A DNA stretch of 47,662 nt from assembly GCA_017550385.1 (NCBI GenBank), contig JAFZPJ010000041.1, forward strand, positions 1 to 47,662, written 5' to 3'. Below, piece after piece: positions 40,101-47,662 of the stretch. The first letter of the stretch is position 1; each line of letters opens with the position of its first letter. The notes under the pieces were generated by a model, which saw only the letters and a list, made by a program, of their open reading frames with translations, did not search any database and was not told the DNA's origin. The translations under genes were made by a program, and so were the position numbers. The DNA comes from Clostridiales bacterium (GTDB lineage Bacteria > Bacillota > Clostridia > Saccharofermentanales > Saccharofermentanaceae).

Positions 40101-41740
40101 TCGCAGAGAGAAGATATTCCACCCCCGGTGTCGCTCTCATTTCGCCTCCGCCTCATCACGATATCTATTCCATCGAGGATCTGGCGCAGCTCATCTACGA
40201 TCTGAAGAACGCCAACCGCAAGGCTAGGATCTCCGTCAAGCTCGTATCCGAAGCAGGCGTAGGAACCATCGCATGCGGCGTCGCGAAAGCAGGTGCTCAG
40301 GTAATCCTCATCTCCGGCTATGACGGAGGTACGGGCGCAGCTCCCGCAAGCTCGATCCATAATGCAGGTCTGCCTTGGGAACTGGGTCTCGCTGAGACAC
40401 ACCACGCGCTCATCGAGAGCGGCCTCAGAGGAAGAGTTGCAGTCGAGACGGACGGCAAGCTCATGAGCGGCAGGGACGTCGCGATCGCAGCACTCCTCGG
40501 AGCAGAAGAATTCGGTTTCGCTACGGCACCGTTGGTATCAATGGGATGCATGATGATGAGAGTCTGCAACAAGGATACCTGCCCGTTCGGCATCGCATGC
40601 CAGAACGAAGAACTCAGAAAGAGATTCAAGGGCCAGCCGGAGCACGTCATGAACTTCATGCTCTTCATCGCTGAAGAATTAAGAGAGATCATGGCTCAGC
40701 TCGGATTCAGGAAGCTCGAGGATATGGTAGGAAGAACAGACCTTCTCAAGGTCAAGGACAAGCAGATCACAAAGAGAGCCGAGATGGTCTCTCTCGCACA
40801 GATAATCGATCCGTCCTATGCGGATTCCGAAGTGCGTCATTTCGAGCCCGAGCAGGTGTTCGACTTCGAGCTCGAGAAGACAGTCGACGAGAGGGTATTC
40901 CTCCCGCAGCTCGCGAAGGGCATTAAGAAGGGTTCGATCAAGATCGACGACGTTAAGGTATCTAGTACCGACAGATCGGTAGGAACTATCTTAGGTTCTG
41001 AGATCACCGAGAAGTACGGAACGGATCTCGCAGACGACAGCGTCATCGTCGAGCTCACGGGCGGCGGCGGACAGAGTTTCGGTGCGTTCATCCCCAAGGG
41101 ACTCACGATCAAGCTCACGGGCGATGCGAACGACGGCTTCGGCAAGGGCCTGTCAGGCGGCAAGCTCATCATCAAGCCTGATGCGAAAGCAGCCTTTGAC
41201 GCTTCCAAGAACATCATCGTCGGCAACGTCGCACTCTACGGCGCAACGAGAGGAACGGCTTATATCTGCGGTATCGCAGGCGAGCGTTTCATGATCAGGA
41301 ATTCCGGCGCGACAGGCGTTTGCGAAGGAACGGGTGATCACGGACTTGAATATATGACAGGCGGCAAGGCTGTCATCCTGGGCGAAGTCGGAAAGAACTT
41401 CGCAGCAGGCATGAGCGGCGGAATCGCTTATGTATTAGACGAGCATCACACCCTCTATACGAAGATCAACAAGGCTCTCGTAGAGATGGGTGAGATCACG
41501 GAAGATGCAGATAAGAAAGAGCTCAGAAACATCCTCGAAGATTATGAGCAGGCAACCGGATCTTCTAAGGCTAAGGAGATACTTCAAGACTTTGATAAGT
41601 ATGTCGAATGCTTCAAGAAGATCATACCGACAGACTATCGTCACATGCTGATGCTGATCGCCAAGTACGAAGAACAGGGCATCGCGCATGAGCAGGCAGT
41701 GTACGAAGCTTTCAAAGAAAGCACAAAAGTCGGTGCTTGA
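37199..41740 (+). CDS. gltB: Glutamate synthase large subunit GltB
   Basis: A 1513-residue enzyme of full length that makes two glutamates from glutamine and 2-oxoglutarate. A 22-residue propeptide precedes catalytic Cys23 (HDACGIGL) of the glutaminase domain, which includes [22 protein letters not shown] and [12 protein letters not shown]. The FMN-binding synthase domain (about 850-1210) shows [24 protein letters not shown] and [14 protein letters not shown], with iron-sulfur cysteines in [18 protein letters not shown]. The C-terminal GXGXG helix (about 1255-1440) closes it. The ATG is five bases after AGGAGG. Fifteen bases separate it from gltD. Confidence 0.98.
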   Translation: [1513 protein letters not shown]

Positions 41741-41755
41741 TAGCGGGAGGATATT

Positions 41756-43222
41756 ATGGGCAAGGCAACAGGATTTTTGGAATACGACAGACACGAGGAT
41801 TCGTGGGTCGATGAGAAGACCAGGATCACCGGTTTTGAGGAATTCCACAACCACTTAAATGAAGAAGAGAGACGCTGCCAGGCATCGAGATGTATGGACT
41901 GCGGCGTACCGATGTGTCAGTCGGCTATATGCCTCAAGGGAATGGTAACGGGATGCCCCCTGCATAACGTTATTCCCGAGTGGAACGACGAGATCTACAA
42001 AGGTCACTACGAGCACGCACTGGCAAGGCTTTTGAAAACATCAAACTTCCCGGAGTTCACGGGAAGAGTATGCCCCGCGCTCTGCGAGAAGGCATGCATA
42101 AACGGAATAAACTCGGGTGCGGTCACGATCCACGATAACGAGCTCTTCCTGATCGAGAAAGGTTACGAGATGGGTTACATGAAGCCCAGGATCCCGAAAA
42201 CCAGATCAGGCAAGAAGGTAGCGGTTATCGGAGCAGGCCCCGCAGGTCTCGCGGTAGCGGATCAGCTGAATCACAGAGGACATGAAGTTACCGTTTTCGA
42301 GAGGGAAGACCAGATAGGCGGACTGCTTATGTACGGTATCCCGAACATGAAGCTCGACAAGAGTGTCATCGTAAGAAGAAGAGAGCTCATGGAAGCGGAA
42401 GGCGTCGTATTCAAGACCGGTGTTGACGTCGGTAATGGTGCTGCCTTCGACAAGATAGTAGATGAGTTCGATGCGGTCGCGCTTTGCTGCGGTTCAAAGA
42501 AGGCAAGGTCGATCAATGCCGCGGGCGCAGAAGGGTGCAAGGAGATGTACTTCGCAGTGGATTTCCTTAAGTCCGCCACCAAGGACCTCTTAGGAGGCAA
42601 GAAGGGTAAGTGGACGATCAGCGCCAAGGACAAGAACGTCGTTGTAGTAGGCGGCGGTGATACCGGTAACGACTGCGTCGGAACATGCATAAGGCAGGGC
42701 TGTAAGAGCATCACGCAACTCGAGATGATGGCTCAGCCCCCGAAGGAGCGGCAAGCTAACAACCCCTGGCCTGAGTGGCCCAAGGTCGAGAAGACTGACT
42801 ACGGTCAGCAAGAGGCCATCAAGGTGTTCGGCCACGACCCGCGCATATACGAGACAACCGTAAAGGAACTCATCATGCAGAAGGGCAAACTGACTCAGAT
42901 CAAGACGGTACAAGTCAAGTTTGAGAACAGACAACTGGTAGAAGTTGAAGGTACCGAGCAGCTTATAAAGTGCGATCTCCTGATAATCGCCGCAGGATTC
43001 GTCGGAGCAGAGGACTACATTGCCAAGGAGAGTAAAGTAGAGCTTACGCAAAGAGGAACGGTCAAGACGGAACCCGAGCAGTATCAGACGTCAGTTCCCA
43101 AGGTATTTACGGCGGGAGACATGCACAGAGGACAGTCGCTCGTTGTGTGGGCAATAACTGAAGGCAGGCACTGCGCAGCGGCAATGGACAAGTATCTGAT
43201 GGGGTATACCTCATTGATATAA
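41756..43222 (+). CDS. gltD: Glutamate synthase small subunit GltD
   Basis: A 488-residue flavoprotein that passes electrons from NAD(P)H to GltB. N-terminal cysteines (RCQASRCMDCGVPMCQ then GCPLHN) hold iron-sulfur clusters. FAD is bound at VAVIGAGPAGLAVADQL (near 158), and NAD(P)H at VVVGGGDTGNDCVGT (near 300). The C-terminal FTAGDMHRGQSLVVWAI is typical. Length is normal. The ATG is preceded by GGGAGG. It forms an operon with gltB and ends in a terminator. Confidence 0.98.
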   Translation: MGKATGFLEYDRHEDSWVDEKTRITGFEEFHNHLNEEERRCQASRCMDCGVPMCQSAICLKGMVTGCPLHNVIPEWNDEIYKGHYEHALARLLKTSNFPEFTGRVCPALCEKACINGINSGAVTIHDNELFLIEKGYEMGYMKPRIPKTRSGKKVAVIGAGPAGLAVADQLNHRGHEVTVFEREDQIGGLLMYGIPNMKLDKSVIVRRRELMEAEGVVFKTGVDVGNGAAFDKIVDEFDAVALCCGSKKARSINAAGAEGCKEMYFAVDFLKSATKDLLGGKKGKWTISAKDKNVVVVGGGDTGNDCVGTCIRQGCKSITQLEMMAQPPKERQANNPWPEWPKVEKTDYGQQEAIKVFGHDPRIYETTVKELIMQKGKLTQIKTVQVKFENRQLVEVEGTEQLIKCDLLIIAAGFVGAEDYIAKESKVELTQRGTVKTEPEQYQTSVPKVFTAGDMHRGQSLVVWAITEGRHCAAAMDKYLMGYTSLI

Positions 43223-43235
43223 AAGACGCAAAGTT

Positions 43236-43272
43236 AACCCCCATAGTTGAACAAAGACTTTGGGGGTTTTTG
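43236..43272 (+). terminator. Terminator of gltBD
   Basis: AACCCCCA (43236-43243) pairs with TGGGGGTT (43261-43268), followed by TTTG. It closes the gltBD operon. Confidence 0.88.
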
Positions 43273-43299
43273 TATGAGATTCAGTACGGAGTGATTCAC

Positions 43300-44280
43300 A
43301 TGATATCCCTTAATGATTATCTGTATAATGGCGACACGGTAGTTAAGATCTTACACAGTTATTCCAATGATCTTAAGGAAAGCGCGATCAGAGATAACAA
43401 TGGTGTTGATCTTGCGCACTGCAATTGTCTGGTCCAGATGATCGGACTATTAGAACACAATGAGTTCCTGACATTGCAGTCACAGACGATCCGCGAATTC
43501 TATAAGTACATGACTGAGAAGTATCCGCATCTTGCGTTTACTTTCAAGGGAAGGATCAAGTCTCTGATACGATTGGAAGAGAAGATCAACGGTAATATAG
43601 TGGAGTACATTTATGAATACTATAGCAGGACCGGGAAGTATCCTTCAGAATCTGAGATCAAGGATCAATTAAGGCGCATCAAAGATCTTATTGCATACAG
43701 AATAGTTATCTCGCTTCCCAAGTGTCATCTTGCTCCCGGTGAGAACAGGGAAGAATGCGAGATCAAATACATTTACGAGATCGCAAATGCACTTCCCGGC
43801 TTTTTGGAAGAGCGTGGATTTGAGCCCGAGATATCCGGTCTTGACCACCAGAGTGACAGGATCAGGGAGCAGTACAGACAATACTACCGTGACTATATTT
43901 CGACGCCAAAGTCGTTTGAATACCGCTCTTTGCACATTGCCTTTTTTGATAACACTTCGAGGAGCAACATCGAAGTTCAGATCAGGACTAAAGCGATGGA
44001 TGACAATGCCGAGATCGGTCCTGCAAATCATCTGGGCTATGAGAAGAGACAGGAAAAAGACCGTGCACGTCGCGAGGCTATTCCTTATGGTGAGAACTCT
44101 TTCTTTGATAATGCATATGAACGCGGAATGATGCTTCAGAAGCTGGACTTGAGCAAAGTGGATGTTAACATGTTCGGTGCTGTTGACAATGCAATGATCA
44201 ATGACGGCTGCGGTTTATATAGAGGAAGATTGATCCTTCCGTATGAGCACCTGTCAAGATTCCAGAACGACCTGGTCTGA
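43300..44280 (+). CDS. RelA/SpoT-domain protein (possible small alarmone synthetase)
   Basis: A 326-residue soluble protein with a RelA/SpoT nucleotidyltransferase core. Visible are FKGRIKSLIRLEEKI, KDLIAYRIVI (the usual DLIGxRI), FEYRSLHIAF (YxSLH) and IEVQIRTKAMDDNAEIG with the catalytic Glu of ExQ(I/V)RT. No hydrolase, TGS or ACT domain is present. An insert of about 60 residues before the YRSLH block contains HQSDRIREQYRQYYRDY. It may make (p)ppGpp or a related alarmone. Its place between gltBD and amt suggests a link to nitrogen status. The start ATG follows GGAG by eight bases; an in-frame GTG at 43291 and TTG at 43270 are alternatives. Confidence 0.82.
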   Translation: MISLNDYLYNGDTVVKILHSYSNDLKESAIRDNNGVDLAHCNCLVQMIGLLEHNEFLTLQSQTIREFYKYMTEKYPHLAFTFKGRIKSLIRLEEKINGNIVEYIYEYYSRTGKYPSESEIKDQLRRIKDLIAYRIVISLPKCHLAPGENREECEIKYIYEIANALPGFLEERGFEPEISGLDHQSDRIREQYRQYYRDYISTPKSFEYRSLHIAFFDNTSRSNIEVQIRTKAMDDNAEIGPANHLGYEKRQEKDRARREAIPYGENSFFDNAYERGMMLQKLDLSKVDVNMFGAVDNAMINDGCGLYRGRLILPYEHLSRFQNDLV

Positions 44281-44453
44281 CGGGAAGCATTTTAAGTAAT
44301 TATTTGTTATCGTTTTTTGACTCCAAAACCATGTTTTTGCTTAAGTTTATTTGATTAATGTAAATGCTCCGAGCGCCCCAAAACCGTTGATTTGCCTGCA
44401 AATGCTTAAAACTGTGGGGGTTCAGGTTTCCGGGATCCCGGGCAAATATCAAA
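44281..44453. other. Intergenic stretch upstream of amt
   Basis: No gene. It holds a 12-bp perfect palindrome CCGGGATCCCGG (44430-44441) just before the shared control module. No terminator for the RelA/SpoT gene is clear; the T-run at 44311-44319 has no strong stem. Confidence 0.5.
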
Positions 44454-44585
44454 CCATACCCATAAGGTATCATTGTGCTTAAACTATTCGTATTTTATTT
44501 GTTTTTGGGTTAGCGCTACAATTGCACTTGAAATCAAAAACAATAACCAAAATGCATTGATGAATGATAACAATACCTTTTGGGA
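44454..44585 (+). promoter_or_regulatory. amt-glnN control module, copy of the gltB module
   Basis: ATACCCATAAGGTAT (44456-44470), ACTATTCGTATTTTATTT (44483-44500), TAGCGCTA (44511-44518) and a -10-like TACAAT (44517-44522) keep the same spacing as at gltB with no indel over 80 bp. GCATTGA and CAATAC further down also match, with a one-base shift. It is probably bound by the LysR regulator encoded at 36098. Confidence 0.8.
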
Positions 44586-44607
44586 ATGTTTTGAAGGAGG
44601 AGAGTTT

Positions 44608-46377
44608 ATGGACACTAATTTGATTAGCAGCTTGATAGACGAGAAGGTCTTCGGCGTCTGGTTCCTGATCGGCGCGGCACTGGTCTTCTGGATGCAGGCT
44701 GGATTCGCGATGGTAGAGTGCGGCTTTGCCAGAGCTAAGAACGCAGGAAACATCATCATGAAGAACCTGATGGATTTCTGCATCGGTACAGTAGTATTTA
44801 TCTTGATCGGTTTCGGTCTTTTCCTCGGTGAAGATACGCTCTTCGGTCTCGTAGGAATGCCGAACCTCGACATAATCACAAACTACGCTTCGTTCGATTG
44901 GTCTAACTTCGTATTCAACCTCGTCTTCTGCGCTACAACGGCAACGATCGTATCCGGCGCGATGGCAGAGAGAACAAGATTCCTTTCTTACTGCGTATAC
45001 TCCGGAGTTATCTCCGCAGTCATCTATCCTATCGAAGCTCACTGGACATGGGGCGGCGGCTGGCTCGCACAGATGGGATTCCATGATTTCGCAGGTTCCA
45101 ACTGCATCCATATGGTAGGCGGTATCTCAGCCCTCATCGGTGCCGCTATCCTCGGACCCCGTATAGGTAAGTTCGTAAAGGATAAGTCCGGCAAGGTTAC
45201 AAAGGTTAACGCATTCCCCGGCCACAACATCCCGATGGGTGCACTCGGTGTATTCATCCTCTGGCTCGGCTGGTACGGATTCAACGGCGCTGCCTGCACA
45301 GATATGGCTCAGCTCGGATCGGTATTCGTAACAACAACGATCGCTCCCGCTATCGCTACAGTCGTATGCATGATCTTCACATGGGTCAAGTACGGTAAGC
45401 CCGATGTCTCCATGTGCCTCAACGCTTCACTCGCAGGCCTTGTAGCTATCACAGCTCCCTGCGACGTAACAGATGCACTCGGTGCGATCATCATCGGTGC
45501 CGTATCCGGCGTACTCGTAGTATTCGGCGTATGGTTCCTTGATAACGTACTCAGAGTTGACGACCCTGTCGGTGCTGTTGCAGTTCATATGTTCAACGGT
45601 ATCTGGGGCACGATCGCAGTAGGTCTCTTCGCTACAAACACAGCTCCTGCATACGGCATCGCAGATGCAGCAGGCAATGAGATGGTAGGTCTGTTCTATG
45701 GCGGCGGCGTTAAGCTCCTCGGAATCCAGACATTAGGTATGCTCGCTACGGCAGCTTGGACAGCAGTAACTATTACGATTACATTCTTCATCATCAAGGC
45801 CATCTTCGGTCTCAGAGCTTCCGAGGAAGAAGAGCTCACAGGTCTTGACGTTACAGAGCACGGTCTTGCAAGTGCTTACTCCGGTTTCTCCCTCATGGAT
45901 GTATCCGGCGCAATGATGGAAGAGAACGAGAACACAGACCTCGGTACTCCCGAATACTCTGAGGCATCCGAGGCTCAGAAGAACGCTGCAGTCAAGGTTG
46001 CAGTTGCACCTGAGATCGATACGGGCATGCATAAGGTAGTCATCATCGCTAAGCTGTCACGTTACGACAAGCTCAGAAAAGCAATGAACGATATCGGTGT
46101 AACCGGTATGACGGTAACCCAGGTAATGGGCTGCGGCATCCAGAAGGGTGCAGGCGAGAAGTATCGTGGTGTTGAAGTAGACGCGACGCTCCTGCCTAAG
46201 ATCAAAGTAGAAGTAGTCATCTCCAAGATCCCCGTTGAGACGGTTATCGAGAAGGCTAAGGAAGTCCTCTACACAGGACACATCGGTGACGGTAAGATCT
46301 TCGTTTACAACGTAGGCAAGGTCGTTAAGATCCGTACCGGAGAAGAGAACTACGCTGCACTGCAGGACGTAGAGTAA
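44608..46377 (+). CDS. amt: Ammonium transporter fused to a PII (GlnK) domain
   Basis: A 589-residue fusion. Residues 1 to about 420 are an Amt channel with eleven membrane helices, including FWMQAGFAMVECGFARAKN, HWTWGGGWLAQMGFHDFAGS and the pore histidines in AVHMFNGIWGT. After a linker of about 55 residues a complete PII domain follows (about 475-589): KVVIIAKLSRYDKLRKAMND, T-loop with Tyr in GEKYRGVEVDATLLPK, and the ATP-binding end GDGKIFVYNVGKVVKIRTGE. PII normally plugs Amt when nitrogen is plentiful; here the sensor is attached. The ATG follows AAGGAGGA. A longer upstream frame has no support. Confidence 0.96.
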   Translation: MDTNLISSLIDEKVFGVWFLIGAALVFWMQAGFAMVECGFARAKNAGNIIMKNLMDFCIGTVVFILIGFGLFLGEDTLFGLVGMPNLDIITNYASFDWSNFVFNLVFCATTATIVSGAMAERTRFLSYCVYSGVISAVIYPIEAHWTWGGGWLAQMGFHDFAGSNCIHMVGGISALIGAAILGPRIGKFVKDKSGKVTKVNAFPGHNIPMGALGVFILWLGWYGFNGAACTDMAQLGSVFVTTTIAPAIATVVCMIFTWVKYGKPDVSMCLNASLAGLVAITAPCDVTDALGAIIIGAVSGVLVVFGVWFLDNVLRVDDPVGAVAVHMFNGIWGTIAVGLFATNTAPAYGIADAAGNEMVGLFYGGGVKLLGIQTLGMLATAAWTAVTITITFFIIKAIFGLRASEEEELTGLDVTEHGLASAYSGFSLMDVSGAMMEENENTDLGTPEYSEASEAQKNAAVKVAVAPEIDTGMHKVVIIAKLSRYDKLRKAMNDIGVTGMTVTQVMGCGIQKGAGEKYRGVEVDATLLPKIKVEVVISKIPVETVIEKAKEVLYTGHIGDGKIFVYNVGKVVKIRTGEENYAALQDVE

Positions 46378-46407
46378 CAAGTATTTATTTTAAAGGAGGA
46401 ATATAAA

Positions 46408-47662
46408 ATGGATATGAGAGTTGTACCTGAAATGTTCGGTGAGAACGTTTTCGACGACAGAAACATGAGAGCGGTATTGCCCGAGGACGTCTATCTGTCC
46501 CTCAGAAAGACGATCGACGAGGGCGCCAAGCTCGAGACGAGTGTGGCAGACCAAGTTGCGGCAGCAATGCGCGACTGGGCGCTGTCCAAGGGAGCTACGC
46601 ACTTCACACACTGGTTCCAACCTCTTACGGGCGTAACAGCTGAGAAGCACGATTCCTTCATCGAGCCCTCACCTGACGGCGGAGTCATCATGGAGTTCTC
46701 CGGCAAGGAGCTCATCCAGGGCGAGCCTGACGCATCATCATTCCCGACAGGCGGCATCAGAGCTACTTTCGAGGCAAGAGGTTATACCGCATGGGATCCT
46801 ACATCTTATGCTTTCATCAAGGATAAGACACTCTGCATCCCGACAGCATTCTGCTCATACACAGGCGAAGCGCTCGACAAGAAGACACCGCTCCTCAGAT
46901 CCATGGAGGCTCTGAACAAGCAAGCACTTCGTATCCTGAAGCTCTTCGGCAACGACACAGCGAAATACGTTCACACATCTGTCGGACCCGAGCAGGAGTA
47001 CTTCCTCATCACAAAGGAGATGTACGATCAGCGTCCCGATATCAAGTACACCGGAAGGACACTCTTCGGTGCCAAGGCTCCTAAGGGACAGGAGATGGAT
47101 GACCACTACTTCGGCGTTATCAAGCCCAAGGTACAGGAGTTCATGAACGATCTCAACCAGGAACTCTGGAAGCTCGGCATCCTCGCCAAGACAGAGCACA
47201 ACGAAGTCGCACCCGCTCAGCACGAGCTCGCACCTATATATTCTTCAACAAATATCGCTACGGATCAGAACCAGCTCATGATGGAGATCATGCAGAAGGT
47301 CGCTGCACGTCACGGACTTGTATGCCTCCTGCATGAGAAGCCGTTCGCAGGCGTTAACGGTTCAGGTAAGCACAACAACTGGTCGATGTCCACAGACACA
47401 GGCATCAACCTCTTAAGCCCCGGCGCAACACCTTATGAGAATGCTCAGTTCCTGCTCTTCCTCTGCGCTGTTATCAAGGCAGTGGATGATTATCAGGATC
47501 TCCTCCGTCTCGCAGTTGCTACTGCAGGCAACGACCACAGACTCGGTGCTAACGAGGCACCTCCGGCGATCATCTCGATATTCTTAGGCGACGAGCTGTC
47601 CGCTATCCTCGATGCCATCGAGAACGACAAGCCTTATGAAGGTTCCGAGAAGAAGCTCATGA
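46408..47662 (+). CDS. glnN: Glutamine synthetase type III, partial at the window end
   Basis: The first 418 codons of a type III glutamine synthetase, normally about 700 residues, which makes glutamine from glutamate, ammonia and ATP. GSIII marks are [52 protein letters not shown] (metal-ligand glutamates), [15 protein letters not shown] and [15 protein letters not shown]. The frame is open to the last base; the C-terminal ~280 residues lie outside. The ATG is preceded by AAAGGAGGA 30 bases after amt, so transport and assimilation of ammonium are co-expressed. Confidence 0.97.
   Translation, partial: MDMRVVPEMFGENVFDDRNMRAVLPEDVYLSLRKTIDEGAKLETSVADQVAAAMRDWALSKGATHFTHWFQPLTGVTAEKHDSFIEPSPDGGVIMEFSGKELIQGEPDASSFPTGGIRATFEARGYTAWDPTSYAFIKDKTLCIPTAFCSYTGEALDKKTPLLRSMEALNKQALRILKLFGNDTAKYVHTSVGPEQEYFLITKEMYDQRPDIKYTGRTLFGAKAPKGQEMDDHYFGVIKPKVQEFMNDLNQELWKLGILAKTEHNEVAPAQHELAPIYSSTNIATDQNQLMMEIMQKVAARHGLVCLLHEKPFAGVNGSGKHNNWSMSTDTGINLLSPGATPYENAQFLLFLCAVIKAVDDYQDLLRLAVATAGNDHRLGANEAPPAIISIFLGDELSAILDAIENDKPYEGSEKKLM

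Noticed and set aside
43321-43336. TATAATGGCGAC inside the RelA/SpoT gene as another leaderless start
   Set aside because: It is followed by ACG rather than a start codon and lies within a well-supported coding region.

Overview
The window reads as chromosomal DNA of an anaerobic Clostridia-type Firmicute, probably an uncultured gut or rumen Oscillospiraceae or Saccharofermentans-like lineage. The taxonomic call is inference. It rests on strong AGGAGG ribosome-binding sites, a Trp T-box, a bifunctional chorismate mutase/prephenate dehydratase, a type III glutamine synthetase, an Amt-PII fusion, a PF13189-type kinase and a Spo0A-like C-terminal domain. There is no CRISPR array, insertion sequence or prophage.

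Layout. 1-5540: a compact operon (PC4-like YdbC protein, membrane protein, ligA, 5-formyl-THF cyclo-ligase, membrane protein), a Spo0A-C-like protein, HU, and a DUF1858 protein. 5639-8614: a two-component system with a 7TM-type kinase. 8775-11244: dinB behind a LexA box and apparently leaderless, a YtqA-like radical SAM protein and a membrane protein. 11234-14566: an MscS channel, a small exporter and a DHH phosphoesterase. About 14700-15317: an ornate ~600-nt noncoding RNA ending in a 13-bp terminator; ROOL is my best family guess. 15532-17219: an unusual hpt, a kinase/nuclease-like fusion protein and tRNA-Thr. 17484-19069 and 25522-27844: zinc-ribbon membrane proteins. 19150-21942: an ABC exporter with a LytTR/DUF3021 regulator pair and a candidate LytTR operator. 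22085-24948: tandemly duplicated hydrolase lipoproteins. 27979-32667: a DUF362 ferredoxin, a GGDEF protein, a lipoprotein and purF.

32800-36097 is an amino-acid control region. A Trp T-box precedes trpB2. A strong promoter right after trpB2 starts a transcript whose first codon appears to be the AUG of a 21-residue leader peptide with seven UUU Phe codons. That peptide is followed by mutually exclusive antiterminator and terminator hairpins and then pheA. This is textbook ribosome-mediated attenuation in a Gram-positive-type genome and is the most exciting signal here.

36098-47662 is a nitrogen-assimilation block: a LysR regulator divergent from gltBD, a RelA/SpoT-domain protein, an Amt-PII fusion and type III glutamine synthetase, which is cut by the window end. 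The upstream regions of gltB and amt share a colinear module of about 130 bp with a LysR palindrome (ATACC-N5-GGTAT) at the same distance from a -10-like element, so both units probably answer to one regulator.

A recurring theme is TATAAT-N6-ATG (dinB, the Phe leader peptide, a 77-residue protein; purF with TAAAAT), which implies leaderless mRNAs beside a majority of Shine-Dalgarno genes.
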